54,272 nucleotides of DNA. Source: an uncultured Bulleidia sp. GTDB lineage: Bacteria > Bacillota_I > Bacilli_A > Erysipelotrichales > Erysipelotrichaceae. The position numbers and the translations under genes are program-made. The first letter of the stretch is position 1, and the number at the start of each line of letters is the position of its first letter. The stretch covers positions 1 to 54,272 of the forward strand of contig CAKVIS010000008.1 of NCBI GenBank assembly GCA_934754415.1, given 5' to 3'. Of the stretch, positions 35,501 to 44,150 are shown one piece after another. The notes below the pieces were generated by a model. The model saw only the letters and a list, made by a program, of their open reading frames with translations. It searched no databases and was not told where the DNA came from.

Positions 35501-38500
35501 AATACCTTCCAGATATGCACAGTTTTCAATACCTTTTAACTTAACAGATTCAAATCTGTCTGCCACACTTGCAATAGTGGTAATAGAACGTATCGTACCT
35601 TCAAGTTTTGGAAATTCCATATAGGTATAGCAGTTTTCAACATACGGCTCTCCATCTTTGGTATCTTTATATCCACCTGTAAAGTTCTGATAATTCATCG
35701 TAAAGCCACTGCCGGCAATACCAGCTATATAAATATTCGTGCTGGTTCTGTTTGTACTTACTCTTACATTACTGCTTACACTGACTTTATTTGTTCTTTC
35801 AACAAATTGATCGTATTGGGCATTACCATAATACTGGGAATATTTTCCTATACCTCTTGCTTCATAAGTATCATACAATGTTGCATTTTCATTCGATTTA
35901 TCTACAGTAATCTTTCCACCACTGTAACAGTTGGTAACACTATCCTGCACGCCACCAGATATACCACCTACACGAATAAAGGATCCCCAGAATGCAGGTA
36001 AAGCTTTACTGTTGATTTCAATATCTGCTACTGCAGAACATTGATCAATATTGACATTGGATACCCCAATTAGTCCACCTACATTGGCTTCACCCAACCC
36101 CATGACATTCTTACTGTTATCCACGATTTTATATCCTGCAATAGCACAGTTCTGAATAAGGTTGCCCGTAGTATTTTCATAGTTATATGCAATTCCAATC
36201 AGGCCACCCACAGCATAGCCTCCGATATGACCTGTCTCATAATCAGGATTTGTATTTTCGTCCAGTCGCTCTATTTTTGCAGGATCTGCACTGTTGGTAC
36301 TGTACAGGATTGTATTACGAATATCCGCATCTACAGTAGTTCCAAAAAGGCCCACGGTAAAACTGTCAGAAGTAATATTCAAGTCCTGAATCTTATAACT
36401 CTGCCCATCATAGGTACCACCAAACCATGCATACAATGTAGCACTATAGGCGGTATATGTAGAGGAAGTCCCCTGTCCTGCAACAGGCTGGAAATTACTG
36501 ATAGTTTCTGCATTTAAGTCATGAGACTGCTTAAAGACAATATTGGCATTTTCATTTCTTCCCGCACTGCCTTTTGTCTGAATGCCGGCACCATTTATAG
36601 TTGTATACATCAGATAATTAAAATTCTGGTAATTATTACCATACACCTGCTCTGTACAGCTTCTGCTAAGATAGTTCCAGTTAATATACTGTAATTGCTG
36701 AGCACTTCTTATCTGATATGGCAATGCACTCCAGCCCACAGTTTTAGACGTATATGCACTTGCTTTATCGGACACATTTGCCCCCCTGGCATCATCCAGG
36801 CTTAAGGCATTACCAAAGAAAGGACTGATGGTAAAGGTATAGCTATATTGCGTATTGTCTGTATCTGTCTGAGTAAGAGTTATCTTTCCATTAGTGCCTG
36901 TACCTTCAAGACAGATGTTGTCATTACCATCTGTTCTTGTAGTATAAGGATAGAAATGGAATCCGGATAACTGCTGCTGTAAAGATCTTTGTGCCTCTTC
37001 ATTAACACCATCTCCAACCTTCAGACTGTCATAGTTCACAGTCACATTTTCCAGATCTTCACTTGTATAGTAGCCATATCCATATTCTTCAATCACACCA
37101 CCATCATCATGTGCTGTACATAAAGTAGATTCCTGTTCTACCTGCTGTAATGCCACATCAATACCGATATAACTGATCTTATATCCATTATTATTACCGG
37201 AAGTTTCTTTTTCCCAGTAGAAAACCCCCATCTTACCTAAAGATGGTTTTACATGCCATTCTCCATAGTGTACATAGCTGCCATCAGCTTTTTTCACATA
37301 CGCAGTAAATGGATAATTGCTCTGTGCTTTATCCAGTTCAGTAGTTTTTGCATAATAGAAACTGCTTGAGGCTTTACTGCCTTTCTGTAAGTCTGCAAAA
37401 GAGGAAGGTGTACCTGCAGAGTGAGCTTCATTTCTGTCATAAGAATTAACTTCATACCCTAAGTAATAGGTTCCTTTTGTCAGATACCTGGAATTTTTAA
37501 TACTTCCTCCAATCGGACTGTACGCATAAGAAACAGACCCTACACCAGAAGATGTTAAAGCTGTAGCACAATACGTATCACTGATAGAACCTGTATTATG
37601 TGCAGTAAATCCTGCAATAATTGTCTTACCGGAGTTAGCAGAAGAAGTAATATGGGTTAAGGCATAGGCATTGGTAATACTGCCTTCGTTATAGCCTGTA
37701 AACCCCCCTGCATAACATTCTGCCTGGAACATATCTACAGACATCTTAGGACTATCTGCACTGCAGTTACTGATGACACCTTTTTCTGCGTTATATCCAA
37801 CAAATCCACCTAAATATACTTTGGAATTTGCATACCCTTTAATCGTATTTTCTGTGCCGGATAAGTAATATCCTGCAACTGCACTGTTTTGAATGGTGCC
37901 TGCATTGTATCCTGCCAGAATACCTGCATACACTGTTTCATTTTTATCTATGGTCTTATTACGCTGTACATAACAGGATGGCTGTCCTTCAGTATATTGT
38001 GTAGCTAATACCACATTTCTTACAGTACCTTCTACATACCCAAACATACCAATATAGTCACCATCACTGACAAAGCTGATATTTCCAATTGTATTCGTAC
38101 CGCCATCATAGACAGCACTAAAGGAAACAGTGGAGTCACTGCCTGTTGGTTTTTGGAAACTTACAGAAGATGTTAAGGTAAAGTCATCCCAGTTATACGC
38201 TGCATAATCGATATTTCTTAACTGTGCATAAACAATAGAATCGTTCTTTTTATACACGGAATCTTTCACATACACTCTTGAAAGGTTATATAAGTGTCTT
38301 GGAGAACGTATATTCACCTGATCCGGAAGCGCACTTTGTGCATTGCTGTCACTGACTGACACAACACTTTGTGCATTGCTGTCACTAACCGACACAACAC
38401 TTTGAGCAAACAGAGGATTATAGTCATAATACTTTGTTTCACCCTTGGCATTAATACTGACTCTTGTATAGAAAGAGGAAGTATCCGATACAGTATTCAA

Positions 38501-41122
38501 AACATCTTTGGAGAAAGGATAAATTCTGTATGTCTTACCATTAGCTTCCACAGAATAATGTGGATCCAGTTTATTCACAATCTTTTCCGTACCACCCACA
38601 TTCACTGTAATAGTGTCAGGAATATTGGCTTCATTGTCTTCATACACAATGCCATAACCATCACCAGTAATGGTATCTTTAGAAACTAAAGATACGTGTA
38701 CATTGGCTCCATCAAAACCATAATACGTATTGGTGCCGTCAGAATACTGTTCATAGTACACTAAAGAACCTTCTTCAAATTCTGCATCCCAGTCACCATA
38801 ATGTGCTAATCCATTTAACTTAGGATAACTGTAGGAAGTTAAAGACTGTCCCATTAATTTATATGGATGATCTGCAAGAGTTGTCTGATGAAAATGTTCA
38901 CCCAAATCTTTATCCTTATCTTTATCCTTATCTTTATCCTTCAGGTCTTTTGCATTCACAGCTTCTCCCATGTTGACTGTATTCACACCGCTTCTGACAT
39001 AGTACACCTTGGAAACAGACCCACCGCTTACTGTTGCATAATATGTATAGCCTTCAGGTTCTTTATCCACAATACCACTATCATCACTTGTACATGGCTT
39101 TACTAACGTATAGGCATTTTTCAGACTGCTGACAGTACCATTCACAAGACCTGCGCCTGTTCCATGGTCCCTAAGAGCTAAAAATCCTGCAGCATAGACA
39201 CTGTCCATTTTAACAGTGCCTGAGGTAGTGCCTACAAGACCTGCACCTGTTGGTGCAAAGATATAACTGTCACTATAGGAAGTAGTCACAGTCAATGAAC
39301 CTGTATTTTTCCCCACAAGACCGCCAGCAATTGTTTTTCCCTTTAATACAGAACTGCTGAAACTGTTAAGAATCGTTAAATTGCCATCATTCACACCAAC
39401 TAAACCACCGGCAATATTCCCGTTGATCCATCCATTGTTTTCTATATGCATTTCCTGGGTAATAGCAGAAGGGATATCCTGCTGTGTGGTACTGAGATAG
39501 ACAGCAATATTTTCAAGTGTCACATTACCACCTGTCACATTACCACCTGTCACCTGGCCAATCACACCACCTGCATTAGCACCATTCAATACTCTTTCTC
39601 CCACCAAAGAGAAATTCTTTAAGGTAATATCCTGATTTACAGTATTTACAGTCTGAAACAACCCATTATTGGTAATCAGTTTGGAAATCACAGCATTCTT
39701 TGTTGTGCCATTATCTACATAGGTACCTGACACTTCTGTTAACACATTGTTTGTAATAGCTTTAAACAAAGGCACTACTACATTGGTCAAAGAACCATCT
39801 GTATTGATTTTCTTTACAGTACTTGTAGAATTAAAATATTTATCTTTATAAGATGCATAGAATTTAGAATCTGTACCAAAAGAAATATCCTTCTGAATCT
39901 TAGCTTTCGTAATTGCCTTTTGGCTTCGTGTCACTGCAGAAGTGCTATTCACACCGGAACTTTCATCCAGGTTCTGTAAATGTCTTCCAGTTGTAATATA
40001 CGCTGTACCATCATTCACAGGATTTTTCTCATCATAGGCAAAAATACTGTTACCTCTGACAGTGACGGTATCACTGGCCGACACAGTATGATCATTACTC
40101 TTAGCACTGACTCTCAGGGTAATATTACTGCCTGTAACAAGATTATTTCCAGCATCCCCAAGCTTGCTGTATTCACCAAACAGATTCACAAATCTTGTCT
40201 GATCACTGGATAAATCATCCAGAGTAATTTCAAATGTACGGCTGACACCTGCAGTTCCCGGCTTTTTAAATGCAGAGCTATTGATAAGCTTATCTCCTAC
40301 ATAATACCCTCCGTTTGCATACGTGATGACACGATTATGCCCATAATCATCTTCCAGTGTAAACGTATAGGTAATCTGATTATCATTTAAAGTAATCGGT
40401 TTTCTGACTTTGATAACAGCTTTATTCACTTCTTCATTACTTGTAATCACCGCTGCTACAATATCCAGACTGTTGGTACTGCTGCCAGAATTGGCATTAG
40501 AACCTCCATAGTAGCCTACTTTAGCACCATCCTTCAGTCTTCCACTCTTATCTCTTAAAGCTCTGTTATAACGATCTGAAATAGTATTTCCATCATAGTA
40601 AGATGCAGAAACATCTTCTCTGTCTTCACTGTAATAGACTGCATAGACAGTCGCTGCAGTCAGCTGTCTGTTACCTTCTAAGCTTTTCACATAAGGAATA
40701 TATTCCACTACAAAATGCCCGTTCTTTAAGGCAGAATCGAGTACTTCATCATTCACAATGGCATTGGTACTGTTTCTTCCTGACACAAGTGCATATACAC
40801 TGTCAGAATCCAATACAACAGACTGTACATTCTCATCATAGTCTCCAGGTACTGTACCAACAGAAGTAATATCTGTATGTGTTGCAGGATTATACGTATC
40901 TATAGCACCACTGGAATACAAATCTGTAAGACGTTCCTGTACTGCCATGTAAATAGTTTCTGCCTTGGAGTCCAGTTCCTTCTGTCTGAGATTTTTTTGA
41001 AGCACAAAAACAGCCGGCACAATTAATGCCAGTAAAATCAGTAATATAGCAACAGTCATCAGCACTTCTGCAAGTGAGAATCCCTGTGTTTTTTTTGTGT
41101 GTTCTCTAAGTATTTTTCTCAT
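32507..41122 (-). CDS. Giant modular prepilin adhesin (2,871 residues)
   Basis: The N-terminus is a complete prepilin signal, MRKILREHTKKTQG|FSLAEV with Glu at position 5 and a long hydrophobic helix, followed by a pilin-like coiled helix to about residue 60. The rest is modular: GLUG-type repeats near 500-680 (AGGLVGKNTGSL), 1045-1190 (GGFVGYN, GGFTGYNEGSI) and 1590-1740 (GGLIGVSN); an Ig-like segment near 2130-2215 (VTANPSEMVL); two or three InlB-type repeats near 2360-2694 (GYTFEGWY, GYTFIGWYTN, FLFEGWYVG); and a C-terminal domain of about 170 residues. No sortase signal is present at the end, so display by the pilus itself is the natural reading. It is the first gene of the pilus operon; TATAAT lies only about 15 bases before the ATG and no clear binding site is seen. 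Confidence 0.9.
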   Translation of the reverse strand: MRKILREHTKKTQGFSLAEVLMTVAILLILLALIVPAVFVLQKNLRQKELDSKAETIYMAVQERLTDLYSSGAIDTYNPATHTDITSVGTVPGDYDENVQSVVLDSDSVYALVSGRNSTNAIVNDEVLDSALKNGHFVVEYIPYVKSLEGNRQLTAATVYAVYYSEDREDVSASYYDGNTISDRYNRALRDKSGRLKDGAKVGYYGGSNANSGSSTNSLDIVAAVITSNEEVNKAVIKVRKPITLNDNQITYTFTLEDDYGHNRVITYANGGYYVGDKLINSSAFKKPGTAGVSRTFEITLDDLSSDQTRFVNLFGEYSKLGDAGNNLVTGSNITLRVSAKSNDHTVSASDTVTVRGNSIFAYDEKNPVNDGTAYITTGRHLQNLDESSGVNSTSAVTRSQKAITKAKIQKDISFGTDSKFYASYKDKYFNSTSTVKKINTDGSLTNVVVPLFKAITNNVLTEVSGTYVDNGTTKNAVISKLITNNGLFQTVNTVNQDITLKNFSLVGERVLNGANAGGVIGQVTGGNVTGGNVTLENIAVYLSTTQQDIPSAITQEMHIENNGWINGNIAGGLVGVNDGNLTILNSFSSSVLKGKTIAGGLVGKNTGSLTVTTSYSDSYIFAPTGAGLVGTTSGTVKMDSVYAAGFLALRDHGTGAGLVNGTVSSLKNAYTLVKPCTSDDSGIVDKEPEGYTYYATVSGGSVSKVYYVRSGVNTVNMGEAVNAKDLKDKDKDKDKDKDLGEHFHQTTLADHPYKLMGQSLTSYSYPKLNGLAHYGDWDAEFEEGSLVYYEQYSDGTNTYYGFDGANVHVSLVSKDTITGDGYGIVYEDNEANIPDTITVNVGGTEKIVNKLDPHYSVEANGKTYRIYPFSKDVLNTVSDTSSFYTRVSINAKGETKYYDYNPLFAQSVVSVSDSNAQSVVSVSDSNAQSALPDQVNIRSPRHLYNLSRVYVKDSVYKKNDSIVYAQLRNIDYAAYNWDDFTLTSSVSFQKPTGSDSTVSFSAVYDGGTNTIGNISFVSDGDYIGMFGYVEGTVRNVVLATQYTEGQPSCYVQRNKTIDKNETVYAGILAGYNAGTIQNSAVAGYYLSGTENTIKGYANSKVYLGGFVGYNAEKGVISNCSADSPKMSVDMFQAECYAGGFTGYNEGSITNAYALTHITSSANSGKTIIAGFTAHNTGSISDTYCATALTSSGVGSVSYAYSPIGGSIKNSRYLTKGTYYLGYEVNSYDRNEAHSAGTPSSFADLQKGSKASSSFYYAKTTELDKAQSNYPFTAYVKKADGSYVHYGEWHVKPSLGKMGVFYWEKETSGNNNGYKISYIGIDVALQQVEQESTLCTAHDDGGVIEEYGYGYYTSEDLENVTVNYDSLKVGDGVNEEAQRSLQQQLSGFHFYPYTTRTDGNDNICLEGTGTNGKITLTQTDTDNTQYSYTFTISPFFGNALSLDDARGANVSDKASAYTSKTVGWSALPYQIRSAQQLQYINWNYLSRSCTEQVYGNNYQNFNYLMYTTINGAGIQTKGSAGRNENANIVFKQSHDLNAETISNFQPVAGQGTSSTYTAYSATLYAWFGGTYDGQSYKIQDLNITSDSFTVGLFGTTVDADIRNTILYSTNSADPAKIERLDENTNPDYETGHIGGYAVGGLIGIAYNYENTTGNLIQNCAIAGYKIVDNSKNVMGLGEANVGGLIGVSNVNIDQCSAVADIEINSKALPAFWGSFIRVGGISGGVQDSVTNCYSGGKITVDKSNENATLYDTYEARGIGKYSQYYGNAQYDQFVERTNKVSVSSNVRVSTNRTSTNIYIAGIAGSGFTMNYQNFTGGYKDTKDGEPYVENCYTYMEFPKLEGTIRSITTIASVADRFESVKLKGIENCAYLEGITQNLTQSAIAESAPKYYFSSKSSGKWTESDIQNMVLGNSKTIANYFGKDGKGNMVSESQNTSVSYAQMSNLSITDSSSFLNKMNGGKTTDTSKFHAVTSTESTSSGEQPINGKYSFNAGDSTLEGRNYPFPTVITQPTKENKTVNVHYGTWPNHDPYWSNGMDTLDIFSELNTAGEALKTFTLNSNGKIFSLDSNDITFDTEGIVAVQGIMKVNDAYQVTLKALKTGTVTVTAHMKINGQDAEAHFTLSVTANLTVTANPSEMVLANTQGQPVTLSMCSTADTTKVIDAKDITWSATSSHDILEPDVGVSEVTGNIVTITGFGVNGKVSVKGTVTYNGIPYSATTMIVVDRPAAVGLSDSSSYCEAGIVNDSTADVTGTLVTDYDDRTKPENTSSRYFIYAANDKDILDGDIQVTAKSGETNLDVYVDKSDVLTSSNGFTSIPVYITYRSLNLNTALTDVHVQAVITKDGKTYRLALENVTVKPTPYTVRLHGNGGIFTNLENVDDSNKQDEIKTVELMSNITLTDDMYNLKRTGYTFEGWYTDVTVSETKKDSVTVAETKADLDLYALWKPKTAKIEVTVGETKSYVDITYDLSCLTLNSKPGDGMYCTGWYQGDKQILDGDGNVVDQATWNKAILNASAEDDVVYTLTPKYAPYKKVTLNLNGGTYGESNDTFTVYAKDGVIDLNKYTPVKDGYTFIGWYTNVNDEATKVESVDTSQQEEITLEAKYTPVRTVSFLVKKTDGSEEQAGKTVYFTEVPEAVKVEDFPEAYKTVIVNNNDYFLFEGWYVGDTKVLDYDGKVVNSEIFTADHPETYNLYARWVKVTFKIMPDNSFKNGESYFFTNVDARNANTNGRGVYGVSAVQNEDNVSLNGTSVNTGIYGNEFTSMDVLHSVEWKFTANANSFTTGQLSNNGKYLHGELNNNVYSLSVQDTETDTPWQFTKDEGPHRIFNSSCYLGRKGEENDTTESIRSVFVATNKNGSVWAYKLNKEYKDTVE
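38332..38397 (-). repeat. 33-bp tandem duplication inside the giant adhesin
   Basis: Two near-identical 33-bp units encode QSVVSVSDSNA twice (38332-38364, 38365-38397), and a third partial unit starts after them. The length is a multiple of three, so gain or loss of a unit keeps the frame. Confidence 0.85.
38907..38942 (-). repeat. 12-bp tandem repeat encoding Lys-Asp
   Basis: Three 12-bp units (TCTTTATCCTTA on the plus strand, last one with one change) encode an alternating Lys-Asp run. It sits between GLUG block 1 and the next module, where it could act as a charged spacer. Copy number change would stay in frame. Confidence 0.85.
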
Positions 41123-41167
41123 AGATAATCGATGTTATTATACTATATAAGGATGTAGCAAACATAG

Positions 41168-41207
41168 AAAAACCTGTAATCTACATTTGTAGATATACAG
41201 GTTTTTT
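41168..41207 (-). terminator. Terminator of the PRD regulator gene
   Basis: AAACCTGTA and TACAGGTTT form a stem with an inner CTAC/GTAG pair; T runs lie on both sides, so it can work in both directions. It separates the regulator from the pilus promoter. Confidence 0.8.
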
Positions 41208-41250
41208 GTCCTTTTTTCACTTTTCAAAACAAATCTGAGTATGAATTATC

Positions 41251-43143
41251 TCAATATTTTTCCAACACTTCTATAAACTCTGCATAATTCTGTACTTTCA
41301 ATAAATCCTGTACAGCTTCTCCTTCATTTAAAAAGGTGCTGACAGTATCCATAAACCATTTTGTCTGTCTGGAATCAGGAAGGTTGATCAGAAATACCAG
41401 CTGAATGTAATGCTCTTTCCATTTTACAGGAGTATTGAGTTTCAATACTGACACAAAGCTATATTCCTGTATTGTCATGACAGGATGCGGTATGGCAATA
41501 TACTTTCCAAATTCCGTAGAATCTATCTCTTCTCTTTGTAAAACAAGTTCCTTGAAATCTTCAGGTAAAGAGTACTTTTTGGAGATATTCTGTATCATGA
41601 CATTCAGTGCCTCTTCTTTGGAATTCAGATGGTCTACAACCGTAAACAATTCATTATCTATCGTCTCCAGCAGAATTCCTGTGACACGTAATTTCTCACA
41701 TAATGTACGTATTTTCTGCACATCGCTATCTGTTACTCTGGAAGATATCTGTATCACTGTTTTGGATGACTTCAGATTCTCTTCTGTTGTATTTAATACA
41801 ACATCATAGTTTTCATGAATGAGAGAGTAATTCTGATGATAATCTTCCACAGTAATGAAATAAAATCCACTGAAGAAATCATCCAGTTCTTTCTTCAGTC
41901 TGTAAGACAATAAGACATACATGCTTTCAACTTCATGACATACCACAATGGCACTGAGTTTTTCCTGATTGCCTGTTTCTCTTTTTTCTAATGCCAATGC
42001 AATATGTAATGTAAAATAAGCTATTTCCGCACTGGTCATTTCTTCCTGTGGCAATAAACCATCTAATCCGTATAACGCCAGTTCATAGGCATAGGGATAG
42101 CTTTTCTTAATATTGTTGAGATCGTCCTGTTGAATCAGAAAATGATTTCTTACACGTGTCAGAAATGGCACGACATGATTCATTAAAGCAATACGTAATT
42201 CTTCATCCTCAAATAAGTCTACTTTTGTAGACTTATAGATATTTCTAAGAAATTTATTGATAAATACCAATGCTTCACGGCTGACTTCCACCTGTAAGTG
42301 TTCATGCCCATACAACCTTCTTTTTCCTGTAATGTGCATGGTCATATAGACCTGTTCATCTTCTGTAAATGTAATGCCATAGAGTTCTTTAAGCTGTTTG
42401 GCAATATAGCCTGTCACAAAGAATTCTGGTGTTACATGAATCTGTGATCTGACATTGGCATCCACATCTATAGTGTTGCCTGTCTTTAATCTGGTGATAG
42501 CTATTAAGAAATGCAAGGCAATGGATTTGATAGATTCCTGACTGACCGCAATATTGAACTTCTTCATGGCACGTTCAATAACAGGCTGAATACCACTGAT
42601 ATAGTCTTCGGTATCTGCATGTTGAAAATAGGAATCCAGAACAGATGTATTTCTGCATTCCTGAGAAATACATAATCTTACATCTTTTTCTTCTCCCACC
42701 ACTTTATATCCACTGGATCTGGAATTCACCAGCTGTAAATGATACTTTTCAAGAACAGCAGAAATATCCTTTAAGTGCATCCGTAATAAAGATGGAGAAA
42801 TAAACACTTCTTCTGCAAGATCATAAGAATCAATATAGTCTGTACTTGTCAGTAATCTTAAAAGTAAATACTTCTTTCTTGTTTCAGGGGTGTTAAAAGG
42901 GTTTTCTTCATCTTCTTCCAGGTATTGTCTGAAAGCCACAGGATCATGAACAACAATTCTGAATCCCTGTCCATGATACACATCCAGTAATGCCCCATTC
43001 TCCTGTAACTCATCTTTAAGAATACTCATATACTTACGTACAGTTCTTGAAGAGACACCTGTTGCCTGGCCTATATCATTACTTGAGACATAGTCTTCCT
43101 TACTTACAAGATATTTAACAATTTCCTTTTCTTTATTCTCCAT
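41251..43143 (-). CDS. BglG/MtlR-type PTS-controlled transcriptional regulator
   Basis: A 630-residue multi-domain activator. Order: N-terminal helix-turn-helix (SNDIGQATGVSSRTVRKYM), a second Mga-like HTH (YDLAEEVFISPSLLRMHL), two PRD domains around 180-390 (SIALHFLIAITRL, YMTMHITGKRR, YFTLHIALALEKR), an EIIB-like domain and a C-terminal EIIA-like domain with IPHP (phospho-histidine) near residue 548. Such proteins bind DNA and respond to HPr and EIIB phosphorylation. No PTS gene is immediately adjacent; the nearest is EIIBC at 48894. Its target operon is unknown. Confidence 0.9.
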   Translation of the reverse strand: MENKEKEIVKYLVSKEDYVSSNDIGQATGVSSRTVRKYMSILKDELQENGALLDVYHGQGFRIVVHDPVAFRQYLEEDEENPFNTPETRKKYLLLRLLTSTDYIDSYDLAEEVFISPSLLRMHLKDISAVLEKYHLQLVNSRSSGYKVVGEEKDVRLCISQECRNTSVLDSYFQHADTEDYISGIQPVIERAMKKFNIAVSQESIKSIALHFLIAITRLKTGNTIDVDANVRSQIHVTPEFFVTGYIAKQLKELYGITFTEDEQVYMTMHITGKRRLYGHEHLQVEVSREALVFINKFLRNIYKSTKVDLFEDEELRIALMNHVVPFLTRVRNHFLIQQDDLNNIKKSYPYAYELALYGLDGLLPQEEMTSAEIAYFTLHIALALEKRETGNQEKLSAIVVCHEVESMYVLLSYRLKKELDDFFSGFYFITVEDYHQNYSLIHENYDVVLNTTEENLKSSKTVIQISSRVTDSDVQKIRTLCEKLRVTGILLETIDNELFTVVDHLNSKEEALNVMIQNISKKYSLPEDFKELVLQREEIDSTEFGKYIAIPHPVMTIQEYSFVSVLKLNTPVKWKEHYIQLVFLINLPDSRQTKWFMDTVSTFLNEGEAVQDLLKVQNYAEFIEVLEKY

Positions 43144-43193
43144 ATTTACCTAACTTAATTCTACTACAGTATATAGTATACAGATGGCAATAA

Positions 43194-43817
43194 AGTTCCT
43201 CTTTTAAAAGGAAGATATTTTGCAAAAAAAGCATAAGTATCCAAACTTCTGAAAAGGAGCTTTCTTTATCTTTACTTCAAAAAACAAATAAAGATATTGT
43301 GGGTATTTTAGAATTTGATAATCGAGTTATTTATGAACCGGTTGTACAGGCACCAGACAATGATTACTATGTTCGAAAAAATATCAAAAAAGAATATGCC
43401 AATGCAGGTATTCCCTTTGTATCGGCAGATGGAAATATAGATTCGATAAACGTTGTGATTTATGGTCATTCCGCTAAATGGGATAACATCATTTTTACGC
43501 CATTAATGAGTTATATTCATCAAAGCTACTATAAAGAACATCCAACATTTAAATTCATTACAGAAAATGAAACAAGAACTTATCAGATATTTGAAGTGAT
43601 GAACGTAGATCTAAACAATTTGAATGATTCTTTGGAATTTACGCAAACCAATTGGAATTCAAATCCTGCATTCAATGCCTTTATATCCGACTCTATTAAT
43701 CGAGGATTATATAAAACAGGCATTTCTGTCAATACGGATGACAAGCTGATGACTTTAGTGACTTGCGATACAAGAAATGATAATAAGAGGATTGTGGTAG
43801 TGGCGATATTGAAATAA
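43194..43817 (+). pseudogene. Class B sortase remnant without a start or membrane anchor
   Basis: Sortase B-like sequence runs to 43817, with VVIYGHSAK (catalytic His), LMTLVTCDT (Cys) and RIVVVAIL (Arg). The similarity extends upstream of the GTG at 43299 (LLQKTNKDIVGILEF before it), but no ATG, GTG or TTG start lies between the in-frame stop at 43191 and there, and the N-terminal membrane helix is missing. Either a 5' deletion made this a pseudogene or an unusual start is used. Catalytic residues are intact, so the loss may be recent. It sits beside the PRD regulator and the IS200/IS605 insertion. Confidence 0.75.
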
Positions 43818-43862
43818 TTACCTAAATTGAAATAATTGGTATAAATATAGAATGAATGCAAG

Positions 43863-43904
43863 GGGTAGAACGGGGTAAAACGGTGTTCGCAAGGGGTAAA
43901 ACGT
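43863..43904 (+). repeat. Three GGGGTARAACG repeats beside the IS200/IS605 right end
   Basis: GGGGTAGAACG (43863-43873), GGGGTAAAACG (43873-43883) and GGGGTAAAACG (43894-43904). The last one touches the inferred right end of the transposon. This is the sequence that would be read as the guide portion of a TnpB RNA. Confidence 0.6.
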
Positions 43905-43907
43905 ATT

Positions 43908-44150
43908 GACACTCCCCATGTCTGAAGACAGGGGATTCTTGCTACCTGCCAAGTGATTGGCTGACCAGTCCATTTCTAGTAGGTCGTAGTGCAAGTTATG
44001 GGTATGCCATTACCCATCCTAGAGCAGAACATATAGTTCTCTAGGCAGTATGTCTGATATTACTATCGCCAACATACTCAGTTGAGTTGCAGATATTCAT
44101 GGCACCAAGCAAATCTCTATGGATGTGGAAACCACAGACACAAGTATAGT
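43908..44150 (-). ncRNA. Probable omega RNA (TnpB guide RNA scaffold)
   Basis: In IS605 elements the RNA overlapping the 3' end of tnpB and the right end guides TnpB. Here AGAAC-atata-GTTCT straddles the tnpB stop (44028-44042), ATGGGTA-tgcca-TTACCCAT follows (about 43999-44018), and the right-end stem lies at 43913-43936. The guide would begin at about base 43906 and read across the GGGGTARAACG repeats. The exact 5' end is unknown. Confidence 0.55.

Noticed and set aside
43299..43817. Functional sortase from the GTG at 43299
   Set aside because: Conserved sequence continues upstream of that GTG, no binding site precedes it, and the membrane helix would be missing.
43860..43904. CRISPR array
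   Set aside because: Only three short repeats with irregular spacing of zero and ten bases; no cas genes.
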